DNA of 64,000 nt from Leptodontidium sp. MPI-SDFR-AT-0119 (GCA_020726505.1 JAHLEZ010000004.1:1426001-1490000); one strand, 5' to 3'; shown: positions 28,593 through 40,584, counted from the stretch's first letter. The notes: generated by a model from the letters alone, not told the origin. Made by a program: numbers and translations.

Positions 28593-29779
28593 ATGCATCC
28601 CCACGCCGTCCCCCCAAATCAAAAAGGCAAGCCTTGGCCGGCCTACTTCCTGGTCCGCACAACAGGCGAAGTAGTGCCTCTCATCGCCGTCGATGAACTA
28701 CCTCCCGGAACGGATCTCGTTGGCGTTCCTCGCTCCTTGGACTTGGAGGATACGATTGGGATGTTGAATTTAGGTTTGCAGAGAAGCAGTAGTGTGTTTT
28801 ACCAGATCGTGAAAGTTGAAGGGAAGAGTAAAGTCGAAGGTTCTGCGAAAGTTATGTGAGTATTTGCCTTGCCAGTCCCAAAATATTAGGAAGTGATAGA
28901 TGGCTAATTCCTCACAGCAAACCAGCAACTGAGATCCCCAGCTCAGGATCAGAACGCACTCTACCCAAATCTAGCACAACACCAACCAGTACTCTCCCCT
29001 CAACGCCCAAAGCACGGGTAACTTCAACTTCCATCTCGCCTAGCGCCAACAGCACCGTCCACCAAACCCAGACCCAGCCCCAAACCTCAGCCCAAGCTCG
29101 CCTCCAGACCCAACTCTGCCGACACTGGTGCCACCACGGGATCTGCAAATGGGGCCAGCAATGCCGCTACCGGCACATCATGCCAATGAGCACATCGGGG
29201 CTACAAGAAGTAGGACTCTCAGACTGGCCGTTGTGGTTCCGACGCATGAACCCGGGGTATTTTGCTGCTGAGGCTTTGAATCTAAGTGCCAGTGGGTATG
29301 CCAGTGGCGCGGGGAGGGTTGGAGGCGGTGCCAGGGGAAGGAGAGGGGCTTGGACGACGGGGTGTCTGAGTGCGGGTGGGAATGGAGGGGCTTGTTGTGG
29401 GGTGTTGCATGGACCTGGTGGTGTTGGTAGGGAGAGAGTACGTGAGAAGGAGAGGGAGAGGGTTAGAGATGAGAAGGTTGTTGGAAGTGCCAAGGAGATG
29501 GCGAGGGGTGCTGGGAGAGTGCTGAAAAGTGAGGCGTTGGGAGAGCAGATCATTGCGCGGTTGAGGGGTATGAGTAAGGAGCATGCTGCTGCGAAAGAGA
29601 AGGTCGCTGAGAAGGTGGGTGATAGGTTGAGTAGTAGTTCGTTAGTTGAGAGGGCTGCGGCGAGGGATACGAAATCTTGGGAGGAGGAGAGTGATGACGG
29701 TGGTGATGTGGAGAGTGAGAGCAGTGTTGATGAGAAGGCAGAGGTTGGGAAGGGAAAGGCGAAGTTGGTTGATGTCTAG
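28593..29779 (+). CDS. CCCH zinc-finger protein
   Basis: Probable RNA-binding or nuclear protein with one CCCH finger. Exons 28593..28855 and 28918..29779 give 374 residues. The N-terminal domain reads KPWPAYFLVRTTGEVVPLIA, then LPPGTDLVGVPRSLDLEDT and FYQIVKVEG. This is followed by a Ser/Thr/Pro-rich linker. The finger CRHWCHHGICKWGQQCRYRH (about residues 172-191) fits C-x8-C-x5-C-x3-H. The C-terminal half is Gly/Arg-rich, then Lys/Glu-rich with an acidic tail. The start at 28593 (MHPHAVPPNQKGKPW) was preferred over an upstream in-frame ATG at 28422. The specific ortholog is not recognised. Confidence 0.85.
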
Positions 29780-30089
29780 ATCGTTTGTGGAATATGAACG
29801 AGAGACAGAAATGTGTCTCGTTTCGCGTGACTGGCAGTCTGTTTTGGGAGTTAGTAAATGGGACTTTTATTTTGCACTAATTGGCTAGCTTTGAAATTAA
29901 AAAACGTGAATATCTTGTGTTATCTCTATTGAGAGGAGCCCTTTTCAGAGAGAGACTTGGAGAGGCTTTTTGTAGCTCCCAGAATGCGCCTTAGACCCAC
30001 CCCGGATGTTTTACATCGCTTAGCAACGCCAATGTCAATAACTCCCTACCAACCATGAACCCATTCCCGTACCAGTACCAATGACACAC
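29780..30089. other. Convergent intergenic region
   Basis: 3' regions of the CCCH gene and the minus-strand C2H2 gene. Nothing recognised. Confidence 0.5.
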
Positions 30090-31276
30090 CTACTCCTGAC
30101 GCATACCAGCAAGCACTTCAGCAGCATCTCTCGTATTCTCAACTGAACGAATCATAGGGCTCGGAGAAGAGGGTGCGATCATGCCTGGAGGTGAACCAGC
30201 ACTGCTCCCAGCCTGAAGAGCCGCAATTTTGATCGCCTCCGAGGTTGGTAGATTGACGGCTCCTTCCAGAACCAGTCTTCTCCGCTCATGCCAACTAGCC
30301 TCGCTATCCATGGTTTGCGACAGCAAAATCTCCTTTTCCTGCCATTCCTTCCTTCGGAGCTCCTCCATAATCTCGGCTTGCTTCTTCAACGCCTCACCCT
30401 CTTCTTCTGCCCATTCGATTTGTTTTCTCAGTAGGAAAAACAGGTTCTTCGAGCCCCGGGCCTCTTCCTCAGCGGTAAAAGCAAGCTCGACGGGGTATGA
30501 GGATGTCCATCCTGGAGGGCCGAGTGGGCCATGACCGTTTGTAGTACCGTTTGCATACGCTGGTCCTGGGAGACGTCCTTCTGGCTGCACTTCTTTGATA
30601 TTAGGCTTCAATCGCTGGTTCCTGTGTGCTGCTGACATTGATTTGGGTATTGGGTCTGAAGGCCGTAGAGCTTCGGTTTCGTGGACGGTTCGGTGGTGTT
30701 TTGCTAGGGCATCTGAACGTGTGAAGGCTCGGTCGCATTCTATACCAAAACTTAGCTGTGCTTCCGCGCTCTTTGTTTGAATTTCATACCAGGCAGTGTG
30801 CAGTAGAACGGCTTCTCCCTTGTATGGCTCCTCATGTGTGCCTTGAGTGCATATGCACTCGCATGTGGCAACCCTTTTCTCGAGCAATCAAACCATTCAC
30901 AAGTGTACTTCTTCCCCCGTGACTCAATATGTTCGTTATGGATGTGCTCCACGAGCTGGTCCATATTCCCTTGATCCCCCGCCTTGCAATGCGACCAGGT
31001 ACAGATAGTGACTTGTTCATGGACATCGTCGTCATCTAGCCGGCTAGCTGGGGAGAGTGGTACCTCGCCTTCACTATCTGAAGAAATTGACATGGCGTCG
31101 TCGATTTTGGGAAGTGCTGCTTTGTAGGATGCTTCCAGCGTCATTTCTATCTTCTCCTGCTTCTCGGGGGGCATTATTGGAGCTGACCCTTGCTCTGGAT
31201 CGGAGGAGTCGTAGTCGAATTTGTCCGAGTCCATCGAGGAGAGCGGCGAGACTGGAGGGGAATCATCGTCGTCCAT
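30090..31276 (-). CDS. C2H2 zinc-finger protein (possibly INO80-complex Iec1-like)
   Basis: Nuclear DNA-binding protein. Exons 30790..31276 and 30090..30739 give 378 residues. An acidic Ser-rich N-terminus (MDDDDSPPVSPLSSMDSDKF) leads to three Gli/Zic-like fingers: CTWSHCKAGDQGNMDQLVEH with IHNEH, then CEWFDCSRKGLPHASAYALK with AHMRSH, and CTLPECDRAFTRSDALAKHH with the Cys pair made across the intron. After the fingers comes a basic stretch, then a coiled coil (about residues 265-320: LFFLLRKQIEWAEEEGEALK). This architecture resembles fungal proteins annotated as INO80 subunit 1 (Iec1), but that match is from memory and tentative. Confidence 0.86.
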
Positions 31277-31672
31277 TTTGGCGGCAGGTTTTACCTGTGC
31301 ATTTATTTAGGATCTTCTCTTCCCGAGCTGTCACAGATGATGGTGTTGGGTGGTGAATAGATGCATGGTCGCGGCTCGGATAAACTAAACGCCGATTTCG
31401 AGGCTATAAATTTTCAAAATCCTCCCCTCACATCTTTCTCTTCAGACACACTATTTACCTTTTCGAAGCTGACCACGTAAGTTCTCACATCTTTCTATTA
31501 CATTCAGTGCTACGATGATTACAGTTCTGCAATACATAACACATAGGTTTCGGCCTGTAGTATGCTGACGAACAAACACGTTACACATTCTCTGAGCACA
31601 CAACATATCTCCAGATGCATTCAATTGATATCATTAATGCAAACACTAACTCTCAAGTCTCAGATATCTAAT
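31277..31672. other. Intergenic
   Basis: Upstream of the C2H2 gene and downstream of the aldo-keto reductase, both minus strand. AT-rich toward the right; nothing recognised. Confidence 0.45.
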
Positions 31673-32782
31673 CTAACCCTCGACTAAAGCCATGCCATGC
31701 GAATTGTACCTATCGCCAATGACTGAAAAGCTCGACAGTATCGACTCAATAGCCTTCAACTCCTCACCGCTCAACGTGACATCCTTCGAATTCTCCAATA
31801 CGCGAGCTTCGGTAGTTGCGCCAGGGATAGGGAATATCTCAGGGTTGCCATCCTTCTTGGAAATGGATCGGATCCAAGCCAATGCCAGCTGAGCGGCTGT
31901 ACATCCCTTCTGCTCTGCGAAATTCTGCAGCGCTTTGACAAGATCCATGTTCTTGCTGAAATTTTCTGGCAAGAATCGAGGCATGGTTTTGCGCATGTCG
32001 CCCTCGGGAATGTCGTCTGGGGATTTGATTTCCCCAGTGAGCATTCCACGGCCCATGGGTGAGTAGCTATTGTTTAGTTAGTGCTGGACAAGTAAATACC
32101 TTAGATAGAATAGAACATACGCAACAATAGGAATGTTGTTCTCCGCACACGCAGCTGCCACACCATTGCTCAGGACATCCGTAGACCATAGAGAAAGCTC
32201 CACCTCAACAGCCACGATCTTCGTGACTTTCGCAGCTCTTCGTACGGAAGAAGCAGAGACTTCAGACAGTGCAATTCCTCCAATCTTGCCCGCCTTTACG
32301 TACTCCTCAAGTGCTTTCATCGTAGTCTCAATCGGCGTGTTCCTATCCACTCTCGCACACTCAAAGACATCAATACTCTTCTTCCCATCCAGTAATCTCA
32401 GACAGTTCTCTACAGAAATCTTGATGCCCTCAGGAGTACCGTCAGGCTGCATTTTCACTAAGCCTCCCTTGATACTGAGAACCACTTTCTTGGCATCTTC
32501 GGGATACTTGGTGAAGTACTTGTTCAAGAGCGTGAGGGAGTTGGATTCTGGTGTTCCGTAGAACTCGCCTGCGTTCCAGAAGTTGGCGCCTGCTTTGAGC
32601 GAAGCTCGCATGGCTTTGAATGATTGCTCTTCAGTAGGTGGCTGTTGGCGCCATGTCAGGCCTATTCACAGTTAGAAAGTGGGATCTCATCTCAAGTAAC
32701 AAGTAGTATGTATGCATGATTTGGACTCACCCATGAGACCATATCCAATGGGACCGATTTCCTTTCCGACGATTTGAGGCAT
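31673..32782 (-). CDS. Aldo-keto reductase (fungal pyridoxal-reductase-like clade)
   Basis: NADPH-dependent reductase with a TIM-barrel fold. Exons 32731..32782, 32121..32661 and 31673..32066 give 328 residues. It starts MPQIVGKEIGPIGYGLMG, joined across intron 1 to LTWRQQPPTEEQSFKAMRAS. The tetrad region reads ANFWNAGEFYGTPESNSL, so the canonical Asp is Asn while the Tyr is kept. The Lys is in VLSIKGGLVK, and the usual His position reads FECARVD. This variant set is typical of the fungal clade that includes fission-yeast Plr1. The C-terminal cofactor part has IPIPGATTEARVLENSKDV. Substrate is unproven. Confidence 0.92.
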
Positions 32783-33397
32783 GATTGCTGGGAAGTGTGT
32801 TGACAGTAGAGAAGTAGAACAGTTGAATGAGATCTGAGATTGAGAAGCAGAGATATTTCCCTATCCTTTATATCTATATCATGAGCTTCATGGAGTTAAG
32901 TTGTGTCCGGCCGGCTGGATCTTTTCAATCCGATTACCTAAACGATCCTATCTGCACTGCAGTCACTTCCGGGTCAAGCGGTTAGAAAAGGCTATAAACT
33001 ATGACGACAATGCCCCCCCCCCGCACATAACGTTACGCCTATTCATGCTGTGACACCCTTTAGAGGAGACAAGAAAGCTCTCTTAGTCTTTCAAACATAC
33101 AAGCTTGGCTTCAGCTTTGTACAAGTAGCCCCGCTAAAATCATCGATGTCGTTCCTACCTATGTTTCGGTTCCTTCTGCCGCATATCTAGTGCTTACGAA
33201 GTGAAGCTTAGCTTTTTCGCAATGGAACAAGCGGAGATTTCGCTCCGTCAATTGTCGATTGCACATTTCATGACATTGACATTAGTAACAAGACAGTCAT
33301 CGATTTTGTTTTTGCCGCTTCCCTAACTCCAAAATCCGCGGAGATATTGATAATAATATCGCTTAATATGGTGCAATCCATGTCCGTTTCAACTTAT
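32783..33397. other. Intergenic with a C10 homopolymer
   Basis: Promoter side of the aldo-keto reductase. Contains a run of ten C at 33013-33022. No gene recognised. Confidence 0.45.
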
Positions 33398-34108
33398 TTA
33401 GATCGCCTTTCCCATCTGCCTTTTCTTCGCAGAAGCAGATTCCTTAGACGCAAAAGGAAATCCACTCGTCCTCTTATCCGCACCCGTCTTCCTACTGATC
33501 CTCCCTGAAGTCGAAGCAAATAAGATACACCACAATCCAACAGCAGCTAACGAACCCGATCCAATGGCCCCGAGGACGAATGACGTTTGGCCTGTGCCTG
33601 TGTAGCGGGCATAGCAGTAGAATGCCATGGCTGAGTGGTACGCAAAGCTTATAGTGAGCGTCGGCACTGCGTAGGGCGCTTTGGGATCTGAGGCTTCGGT
33701 TGTAACGGCGGCGTTGGTGGCTAGAAGAGTCAGTTTGTATACATGCAAAGTGTCAATATTCCAAGACTCACTGTCAGCGATTGAGGAGGTGAGAGGGACC
33801 GAGCCTGTCAAGAGTACTATCATTGTGCCGAGAGCCAACAGCGTCAACCCCAGAGAACGGGAGAAGTATTGCTCAAGAGCTGGGGTTTGTTAGCTGGGAA
33901 ATCTGAAGAGTATGGGAGTATCATACGAGTAGCTTCACGAACATCAGGGGAGAGTAATGTTATGATTATGGTAGGAGAAATGATCAATGGAGCAGCTTGC
34001 AGAGCCAGCCAAGCGGCAGAGCCGTATGAGTAGGTGTAGAAGACCTGGGGGAGTCAGTTTCTCTATTCCTGAGAATGATTGATAGCCAAGGACAGTACTT
34101 ACGTCCAT
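33398..34108 (-). CDS. Small four-helix membrane protein, unknown function
   Basis: Exons 34103..34108, 33927..34044, 33772..33879 and 33398..33720 give 184 residues; all junctions are GT..AG and in frame. The first coding exon is only six bases (Met-Asp). Four hydrophobic segments are visible: WLALQAAPLIISPTIIITLL, LGLTLLALGTMIVLLTGSV, VPTLTISFAYHSAMAFYCYA and SFVLGAIGSGSLAAVGLWCI. The C-terminal tail is basic (RISRKTGADKRTSG, SAKKRQMGKAI), suggesting a cytosolic C-terminus. I do not recognise a named family. Start and first intron are inferred from the branch site and acceptor before VFYTYSYGSAAW. Confidence 0.75.
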
Positions 34109-34927
34109 ATTGTGAGTATTCAGGAGTTCAAATTGAATAGTTATTGGTTTGTACCTGGGGATTCGTTTTGTTTTGTAGCTTTGGCTGGAGTGAGATTTTA
34201 GGTACGGGGATGGGCAGCTACGTCATCGCTAGAGCCGGCAAGAGAACTTGGTCCTCGTTTGACAAGATTAATTGAATCTCGCAAATGGATAAAATTTTGG
34301 GCCTGACACTAATGATGGAAAGGTACAAAGATGGAAATAATACCTTGATTGTGACTTTGAGTTGTTGTGACTTTATTGGTGCTAGAGCCACACAGTACCC
34401 AGAGGCCGATGTGAGTTTGGACTTATGGAAGGTAGTCATTCTCTAGTAGATAGACAATCCAAAGTCAAACTCCCAAATCCACATCCACAAAGTATAGATC
34501 TCACTCTTTGCAAGAACGACATCTCTCAAAAGCAATACTGCCGAACCCATCTTCCTCATCCAACATCTCATCCTCGATCCCGTCCCAAAGTAGTTAGAGC
34601 GGGGTACCTTTTAAGAACCCTGCAATCAATCCCATCCTATCCCGCCACCCACTAGAAGTTGAAGCATTTCCGATCCGATAATCGGGCTTGCATTACCAAC
34701 CCTGTCCACTAGCTACTTTTTCCACCAAAGTCCTCCCCGTCAACATCCCACATCTCCGCGATTCCAAGGACGAGGAAATCCACGCGTCCTGTCATCCTAC
34801 CTCTTTACATAAGGTCCATCCTACACGCAAGATAACAGCCAGCAAATCTTGCACCGCAGAAGTAGAAACAGGAACGCCAGAAAACCAGCGGCGCAACGCG
34901 CTCGCAGCTTGCTTGCTACTCTTCAAG
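34109..34927. other. Divergent intergenic region
   Basis: Promoters of the membrane protein (-) and nar1 (+). Nothing recognised; the plus ORF at 34688..35083 overlaps nar1 in another frame and is a shadow. Confidence 0.45.
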
Positions 34928-36730
34928 ATGTCTGCCATTCTCTCAGTAGACACTTTGAATGATTTCATATCTCCAGGCGTAGCTTGTATCAAACCCATCG
35001 AGACACTCCCCGCCAAACCTCAGAACGAGAGCGTAAGTACCCTCTACTTTCTCCTCCAACTTGCACGAAAAAACCCAATCTAACAAATATCCTTCTAGAA
35101 CGAGTACGAAGTATCATTCAACACCGAAGCGCTTCCTCCCTCCGATCTCTCCCCCGCTCAAATCTCCCTCACAGACTGCCTCGCCTGTTCAGGGTGCGTC
35201 ACATCTGCAGAAGCCGTGCTCATCTCCCTGCAATCCCATGAGGAGGTCCTGTCAGAACTCGATTCCGGGCCTGGGTTGCGGGTTAGGAGGGATGGGGCTG
35301 GTGTGGAGAATCTGGATGATGGAGGGAAGATTTATGTTGCGAGTGTGAGTCCGCAGACTAGGGCGAGCATCGCAGCTACGTTTAAGGTTACGGAGAGGGA
35401 GGCGGGATATATGATTGAGCAGTTGTTGAGTGGATCAAGGGGAATCAAGGGGAGGGCCGTTTATAGGAATGGGTTCCAGTGGGTGGTTGATACGAATATT
35501 GCGCGAGAGGCGTGTTTGGTGCTTGGGGCTGATGAGGTTATGCATTCTATGCTTACTGGGGAGGGGGCTCCGGATGGAGTGGGGGGAGGGAGTGCGACAA
35601 AGCAGCCGAAGAAGTCAATATTATCCTCTTCATGTCCTGGGTGGATATGCTACGCCGAGAAGACGCACCCGCACATCTTACCGCATTTATCACGGCTGAA
35701 GTCACCACAGGCATTGATGGGAACGTTATTGAAGACAACTCTGAGTCGAAAACTTGGTATTTCGCCAGATAGGATATGGCATGTTGCTATTATGCCATGC
35801 TTTGACAAGAAGCTGGAGGCTAGCCGAGAAGAACTCACAGATGCTGTTTGGGAGGGAACTGGTACTCGGGGTATTAGAGATGTGGACAGCGTAATCACGA
35901 GCAAGGAGTTGCTTATGTTGGCCGATTCGAGACGAGTCGACTTTGCCAAACTGCCGCGAACTCCTCTACAGTCTCGAATACCATTCCCGGAACCGAAGTT
36001 AGATGCCTTCCTCTTTCCAACTACCAAACGGCGGAAGAACAATGTCCAAGCTTCCGGTACTTCGGGAGGGAATCTGTACTATATCCTTCAATATTTTGCA
36101 TCACAACATGAAGGTGCGTCGGTCCAGACAGCTCGTGGGCGAAATGCAGACGTCCTCGAGTACTCGGTTACGTCTTCGGAGGGTGAGGTTTTATTTAAAG
36201 CCGCACGATACTATGGTTTCCGTAATATCCAGAATCTTGTTCGTCGACTGAAGCCAGCAAGAGCATCTCGGATGCCAGGTGGAAAGTCAATTGGGAGTGC
36301 CAGGAAGCCAGCTGGAAAAGCTACTGGTCCAGAATACTCTTATGTGGAGGTCATGGCATGCCCCGGAGGATGTACCAACGGAGGAGGTCAGATCAAGGTT
36401 GATGATCCCATTGTCTCTGGGGCAGAGGCTAGTGAGATCAAGCCAGGTCCTCAAGAACAGAAAGATTGGCTGGCTCAGGTCGACGAGGCTTACTTTTCTG
36501 GGGAGGAGAGTGCCGACGGAAACACTTTGGAGGATCGTAACGATTTGGTAGACGGAATTTCCCCGTCATACATTAAAGATACCCTGGCCCATTGGGCGGC
36601 CACCACAGGTTTAGATTTGGGAAGGCTCGTGTACACGAGCTACCGTGAGGTAGTCAGCGATGTCGGTAAAAAGGTTGGGGATGCCGAGAGAGTCATTGAG
36701 ATCGCTGGTAAGATGGGAGGTGGGTGGTAG
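34928..36730 (+). CDS. nar1: Cytosolic Fe-S cluster assembly factor Nar1
   Basis: Iron-only-hydrogenase-like protein of the CIA pathway that delivers Fe-S clusters to cytosolic and nuclear proteins. Exons 34928..35032 and 35099..36730 give 578 residues. The N-terminus [20 protein letters not shown] supplies the first cluster Cys, and [19 protein letters not shown] the other three. H-cluster cysteines are in [23 protein letters not shown] and [15 protein letters not shown] variable linker (about residues 170-190 and 400-425) is usual in fungi. The C-terminus ends GKMGGGW; a terminal Trp is a known CIA-targeting feature. The stop lies 47 bp from the convergent SUZ gene's stop. Confidence 0.95.
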
Positions 36731-36777
36731 TGATAGCTGGTAGCGATGGGGGCGGTTGGTAAATCTAGAGCAGAAAA

Positions 36778-37591
36778 TCAACTCGTTCTCCCCCCTCTGT
36801 TTCCGAACCCTCTGCCACTGCTGTCGGGCCCGCGGGGTGCTCGTATAACTTGGTCTTCGTCCTTAGGTGTAGATGTTCCTGACCGTCTCGATTCTCCATT
36901 GCGTTTTTGGTTTCCTGGTTTGGCAGTATAGTTAGGATCGAAAAGCTCTTTGGATCCGGACTGACTTTGTGGTCGTGAATTTTCTTGTCGGCCATTACCG
37001 CGTCCCCTGCCTCTTCCTCGATTGGATTTCCCTTCCTCAGTAGGCGGAGTCACAGTCCCTGGAGTCGAGCTTCCAGAACCCGTCACGAATATTCTGGCAC
37101 GCGCCTCGTCGTACTTCCTCTGCTTTTCCTGACGGGCCTTCTCTGCTCGTGCTCTCAATTCCTCTTGTGATGGCTGATCCTTCTTAACTTCCTCCTCCTC
37201 CTCGTCTTCGATTGTCATCTTGGCTAAACCGGTCGCTGGGTCAATTCGCTGTATCATGTTCGGGGCCGGCTTGCGACTCAGGACCTTGAGCGCTGGTTTG
37301 AACTCTTGCTTGAGAGGTGGTGCTTGGGCTTCGCGCGCAGCCAGAAAAAAAGGCACCTCTGGCTCCTCACTGTAGAATGTTAGCAGGGCAAGATTTGGCA
37401 GATTCAGGTCGCACACACGCAGATTGCCAAATCTTCTTGTTTGCTTCGGCATGCTGGGCCTGGCGCTGAGCCTTCGTCAGCTTGACCTGCTCCTCGGCTT
37501 TTGCAGCCTCCGCTGCAGCATCTGCTTGATCGGCTTTGGTATTCCAATCGTCATCGTCCCAGGCGTCAGGAATATCTGCTTTCTTGCTCAT
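36778..37591 (-). CDS. SUZ-domain (RNA-binding) protein
   Basis: Small hydrophilic protein related to SZRD1-like SUZ proteins. Exons 37419..37591 and 36778..37369 give 254 residues. The N-terminus is MSKKADIPDAWDDDDWNTKA, followed by a Lys/Ala-rich helix (VKLTKAQRQAQHAEANKKIW). The SUZ motif is in KRKYDEARARIFV with TGSGSSTPG (about residues 150-175). An Arg/Gly run (NRGRGRGRGNGRQENSR) and an RG-rich tail (SGRGFGNRGGRTS) suggest RNA contact. An in-frame upstream ATG at 37621 would add ten residues; 37591 was preferred because MSKK followed by DAWDD is the familiar start. Confidence 0.85.
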
Positions 37592-38118
37592 CTTGTGCGT
37601 TACGATTGGTCGATTGTGCAATGGAAGTTGTGAGGGTTGTGGTGGGGTGAGTAGTTGCGGAGGATTTGAGTTGTTCGGGGTTCTTTTGTACCTGGGAACC
37701 GAAGCCGCAGACGTGGGGTCATTCGGGCCAGTCTCGATTGGGCATGGCCTGAATGGGGACTCCCGCTCCAGAGGCTTAAAGTATCTGAATACTTGAAGTA
37801 TCTTCAGAAAATTATCTAAAATGATTGGGAGAATTTGTTGTTGTGTCGAAAAAATAGCTTAATTGCCCAGTGTTAGATTGTTTGCATTCAGGAAACGTGG
37901 TCCCCATGCTATCATTTTCATCTTGTAATTAGCAGGTACCTACGAGGCAGTGTTTTGGTGGAAGGATCAGGCAGTGGGGAAAGGGCTTGGATGGTGGCAG
38001 GAGCTCAAGCTGCCCTCTCTCTTCCTCATCAAATAGTCAACCAACCTCAACTCCGTGAACGGCCTAATATTCACCAAAGAAACCCACCCCACTGTGAGCA
38101 CAAACTTCAATTCAAACA
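37592..38118. other. Divergent intergenic region
   Basis: Shared promoter region of the SUZ gene (-) and the next small gene (+). Nothing recognised. Confidence 0.45.
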
Positions 38119-38608
38119 ATGTCCTGTAAGCGAAAGCTACGCCTTCCTCGCGATCTGCTTTCCGCCCTCTCTAGAAGACCATCTAACAAATCCTCTAGCC
38201 TCCCAGTTGAACCCCTCCACCTCCACCTCAACCCCCGAAAAGACTAAAGACTCTCAACCCCAAGACGTCGATATGGAGGCTCCCGACTCCCCACCCGAGA
38301 CAACCCACGCCAACACCTCCAGTCAGGCCTCTGGTCCATCCGGCACGCAAGCCAACACCTCCAGCAGAGTCAATGGCGAGGGGGGCAGCAGCAACACCAA
38401 GACTAACTTCGGTGCCCCAGGCTCGAGCTGGAGCACAAAGAAGTTCAACGAGGAGTACGAGAAGGCGGAGGCCAACCTGCTTGACCGTGGTTGGGAGAGT
38501 GAGTCTTTTGGTCGCTTCGAGAAAGAGGTTCTTTATTTAACCGAGCGAGACTGACTGTTGTTGATAGACAAGTACGGTGATCCTCTCTATAATGTCCCGG
38601 CGCAGTGA
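38119..38608 (+). CDS. Small Ser/Thr-rich protein, unknown function
   Basis: Exons 38119..38125, 38199..38498 and 38568..38608 give 115 residues. The first coding exon is seven bases (Met-Ser plus one base), spliced by gtaagc...ctctag to SSQLNPSTSTSTPEKTKD. The middle is disordered (Ser/Thr/Pro/Asn). The conserved-looking end is GSSWSTKKFNEEYEKAEANL, LLDRGWENKYGDPLYNVPAQ, joined across the last intron. No targeting signal or membrane segment is seen. I do not recognise the family; the C-terminal block is the part to search with. Confidence 0.74.
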
Positions 38609-39434
38609 ATCGAGTTTGAATGGACGTTGGCTGGAGATGGGTGATATTCACAATTAAGCTTCGAGGGGCAAGTCCTTCGCTTCGAAATGGGGTTCTGAAT
38701 CGAGAATGACTGACAGATGGTAGACAGACATAACAATTCTTTGCACATGATTTGATGAATGGAACGACACTGCAAGCTAGCGGACAACGGGTTATATCAC
38801 AAATTACGATTGCATGGCATGGTATGGAGTTTGGTGTGACTTTCAAGGCAGTGGGTGGGTGCATTTGAACTTTCAAGGTGTAAAAACATCGAAAGGAATT
38901 GTCACATTGGAGCTTAGTTTCTGACAATAAAGCACCAAATGCAGAATATTAAACACCACCAAGAAACATGCTGGAACTCATTAATACAATATGGCGCCAT
39001 GGGGTTCTCTAATGAACCCTTTCTACAACACTTAAACTCATGTTACTGATCTTGGATGGGTGACGCAGATCTCCTGTCAGATGCAATCGTCCGACGGCGA
39101 CGCATTTGTCCGCGGACTTGAATCTCACGAGCTGACAAACACCATCTCACGCATTAGTATTTGAACAAAGATAATAAAGCGTATTGCGTCTAACTCGGGC
39201 TCTAGAGCACTCGTTTTAAATCTCTCGGATATTTAAAAAGTCCGAAGACTTCAAAATCCTCAAGGCAACAAACAAACATTAATCGTTCCACGCTTCGCTT
39301 AAAATCTCCACGCAAGCTTTCTGCAAGCCACATCCAAACAATGCATATGCAACGAGATGGTCTACTGAGCGTGTATATATATAAGAGCGAGTGCTCTCAC
39401 TTGATAGTTTTCATCGTTGCCTTACTGTTCTTCA
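38609..39434. other. Intergenic between same-strand genes
   Basis: Holds a TATA element for the hemerythrin gene (separate entry). The minus ORF 38445..38927 overlaps the previous gene and has no feature. Confidence 0.5.
39374..39384 (+). promoter_or_regulatory. TATA element of the hemerythrin-domain gene
   Basis: An 11-bp TA-rich TATA-like stretch 51-61 bp upstream of the ATG at 39435. A transcript starting about 30 bp after it would make that ATG the first one. Confidence 0.45.
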
Positions 39435-40584
39435 ATGATACACAGAATCTTGATTGTAACTTCATCTTCTCAACGAGTACTTCTAGCGAGTGTTTTGTTC
39501 CGTTGTGGAAAGACTTATGCTTCTTTCGTGAGGATGTCTACAGTGGCTGCTCGGATGCAATTTGCTACCGGTCCATTTAAGTTGATTGAAACGCCTGCTC
39601 ATGCTCAAAATGCAACCGTAAGAATTCTCTGTATCTCTTTGAAGTTTTTTCAAATACTAACCAATGACAGAAGCCATATGACCAGTATATCGAAGGTGTG
39701 TAGTTTTTCCATATCCCAAACATTTCACGCAACTTTGGGTTTTGTTGGCCTCCGGCCATTCAAAGATACACACCATGCTAGACTCCCTCGTTTACAAATT
39801 GACCCTCTATAGCTGCGAGTGTAATGGCTCTTGCTCACAACGTGATCATCCGAGGTCTCAACAGCATCTACCTACAAGCACCACACCTCAAACCCTCAGA
39901 CCACAGTTCGTTCATCTCCTACTGCAAATGCTGGGCGGAGCTCCTAGACGAGCATCACGACATGGAAGAAAGCGTTCTGTTTCCCGAGATCGAAGCCAAA
40001 ACCCGGGAAGTGGGGATTATGGATGGGAATGTCGAGCAGCATCGTAAGTACCTGGATTCTCATCGCTTATCAACTTTGTAATCATTATCTTTTCCTCTCA
40101 TTTTATGGAGGCGGTATGAACAGACGACCAACGAAACTCAGACGCGTTCCTCCCAGGCCTAACAGCATTCAAAAACTACCTCAACACCACCAGCGCCAGC
40201 CCAGACACATTCTCCGGCGCCCACCTCAACAGCCTAATCTCCTCTTTCGCACCATCTCTAACCACACATCTCGCCGATGAGATACCATCTCTCCTCTCCC
40301 TATCTCGCTTTGGGGCATCCATCCCTCTTCTCGATCTTATCAACACAGAAGGCGCGAAATCGCCTCTCCGTCTCTCTAAAACGGGCGGTGTACCGTTCTT
40401 TGCTAGGAATCTGGATATGGAGTTTGAGGATGGGAGGTGGAGTAATTGGCCTATGCCGGCGTTGGTGAGGTGGCTTATCCCGAAGACGGTGGGGAGATGG
40501 AACGCAGCTTGGTGGAGGTGGGCGAGTTGTGATGAGAGTGGGCGGTTGAGGGTGTTGGAGGGGCTGGGGGACGATGAGGAGTAG
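39435..40584 (+). CDS. Hemerythrin (HHE) domain protein, possibly mitochondrial
   Basis: Probable di-iron or metal-binding protein. Exons 39435..39617, 39671..39695, 39813..40043 and 40124..40584 give 299 residues. Exon 2 is only 25 nt (KPYDQYIE). HHE-type helices: MALAHNVIIRGLNSIYLQA, WAELLDEHHDMEESVLFPE, EQHHDQRNSDAFLPG (across intron 3) and LTTHLADEIPSLLSL. The His/Glu spacing fits a hemerythrin-like four-helix bundle. The first 33 residues (MIHRILIVTSSSQRVLLASV, then LFRCGKTYASFVR) are basic and Ser-rich without acids, as in a mitochondrial presequence. An internal ATG at 39534 (MSTVAARMQF) would give a form without it. Function unproven. Confidence 0.88.

Noticed and set aside
33013..33022. 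C10 run as a structural element
   Set aside because: An isolated homopolymer; no G-quadruplex-like spacing around it.
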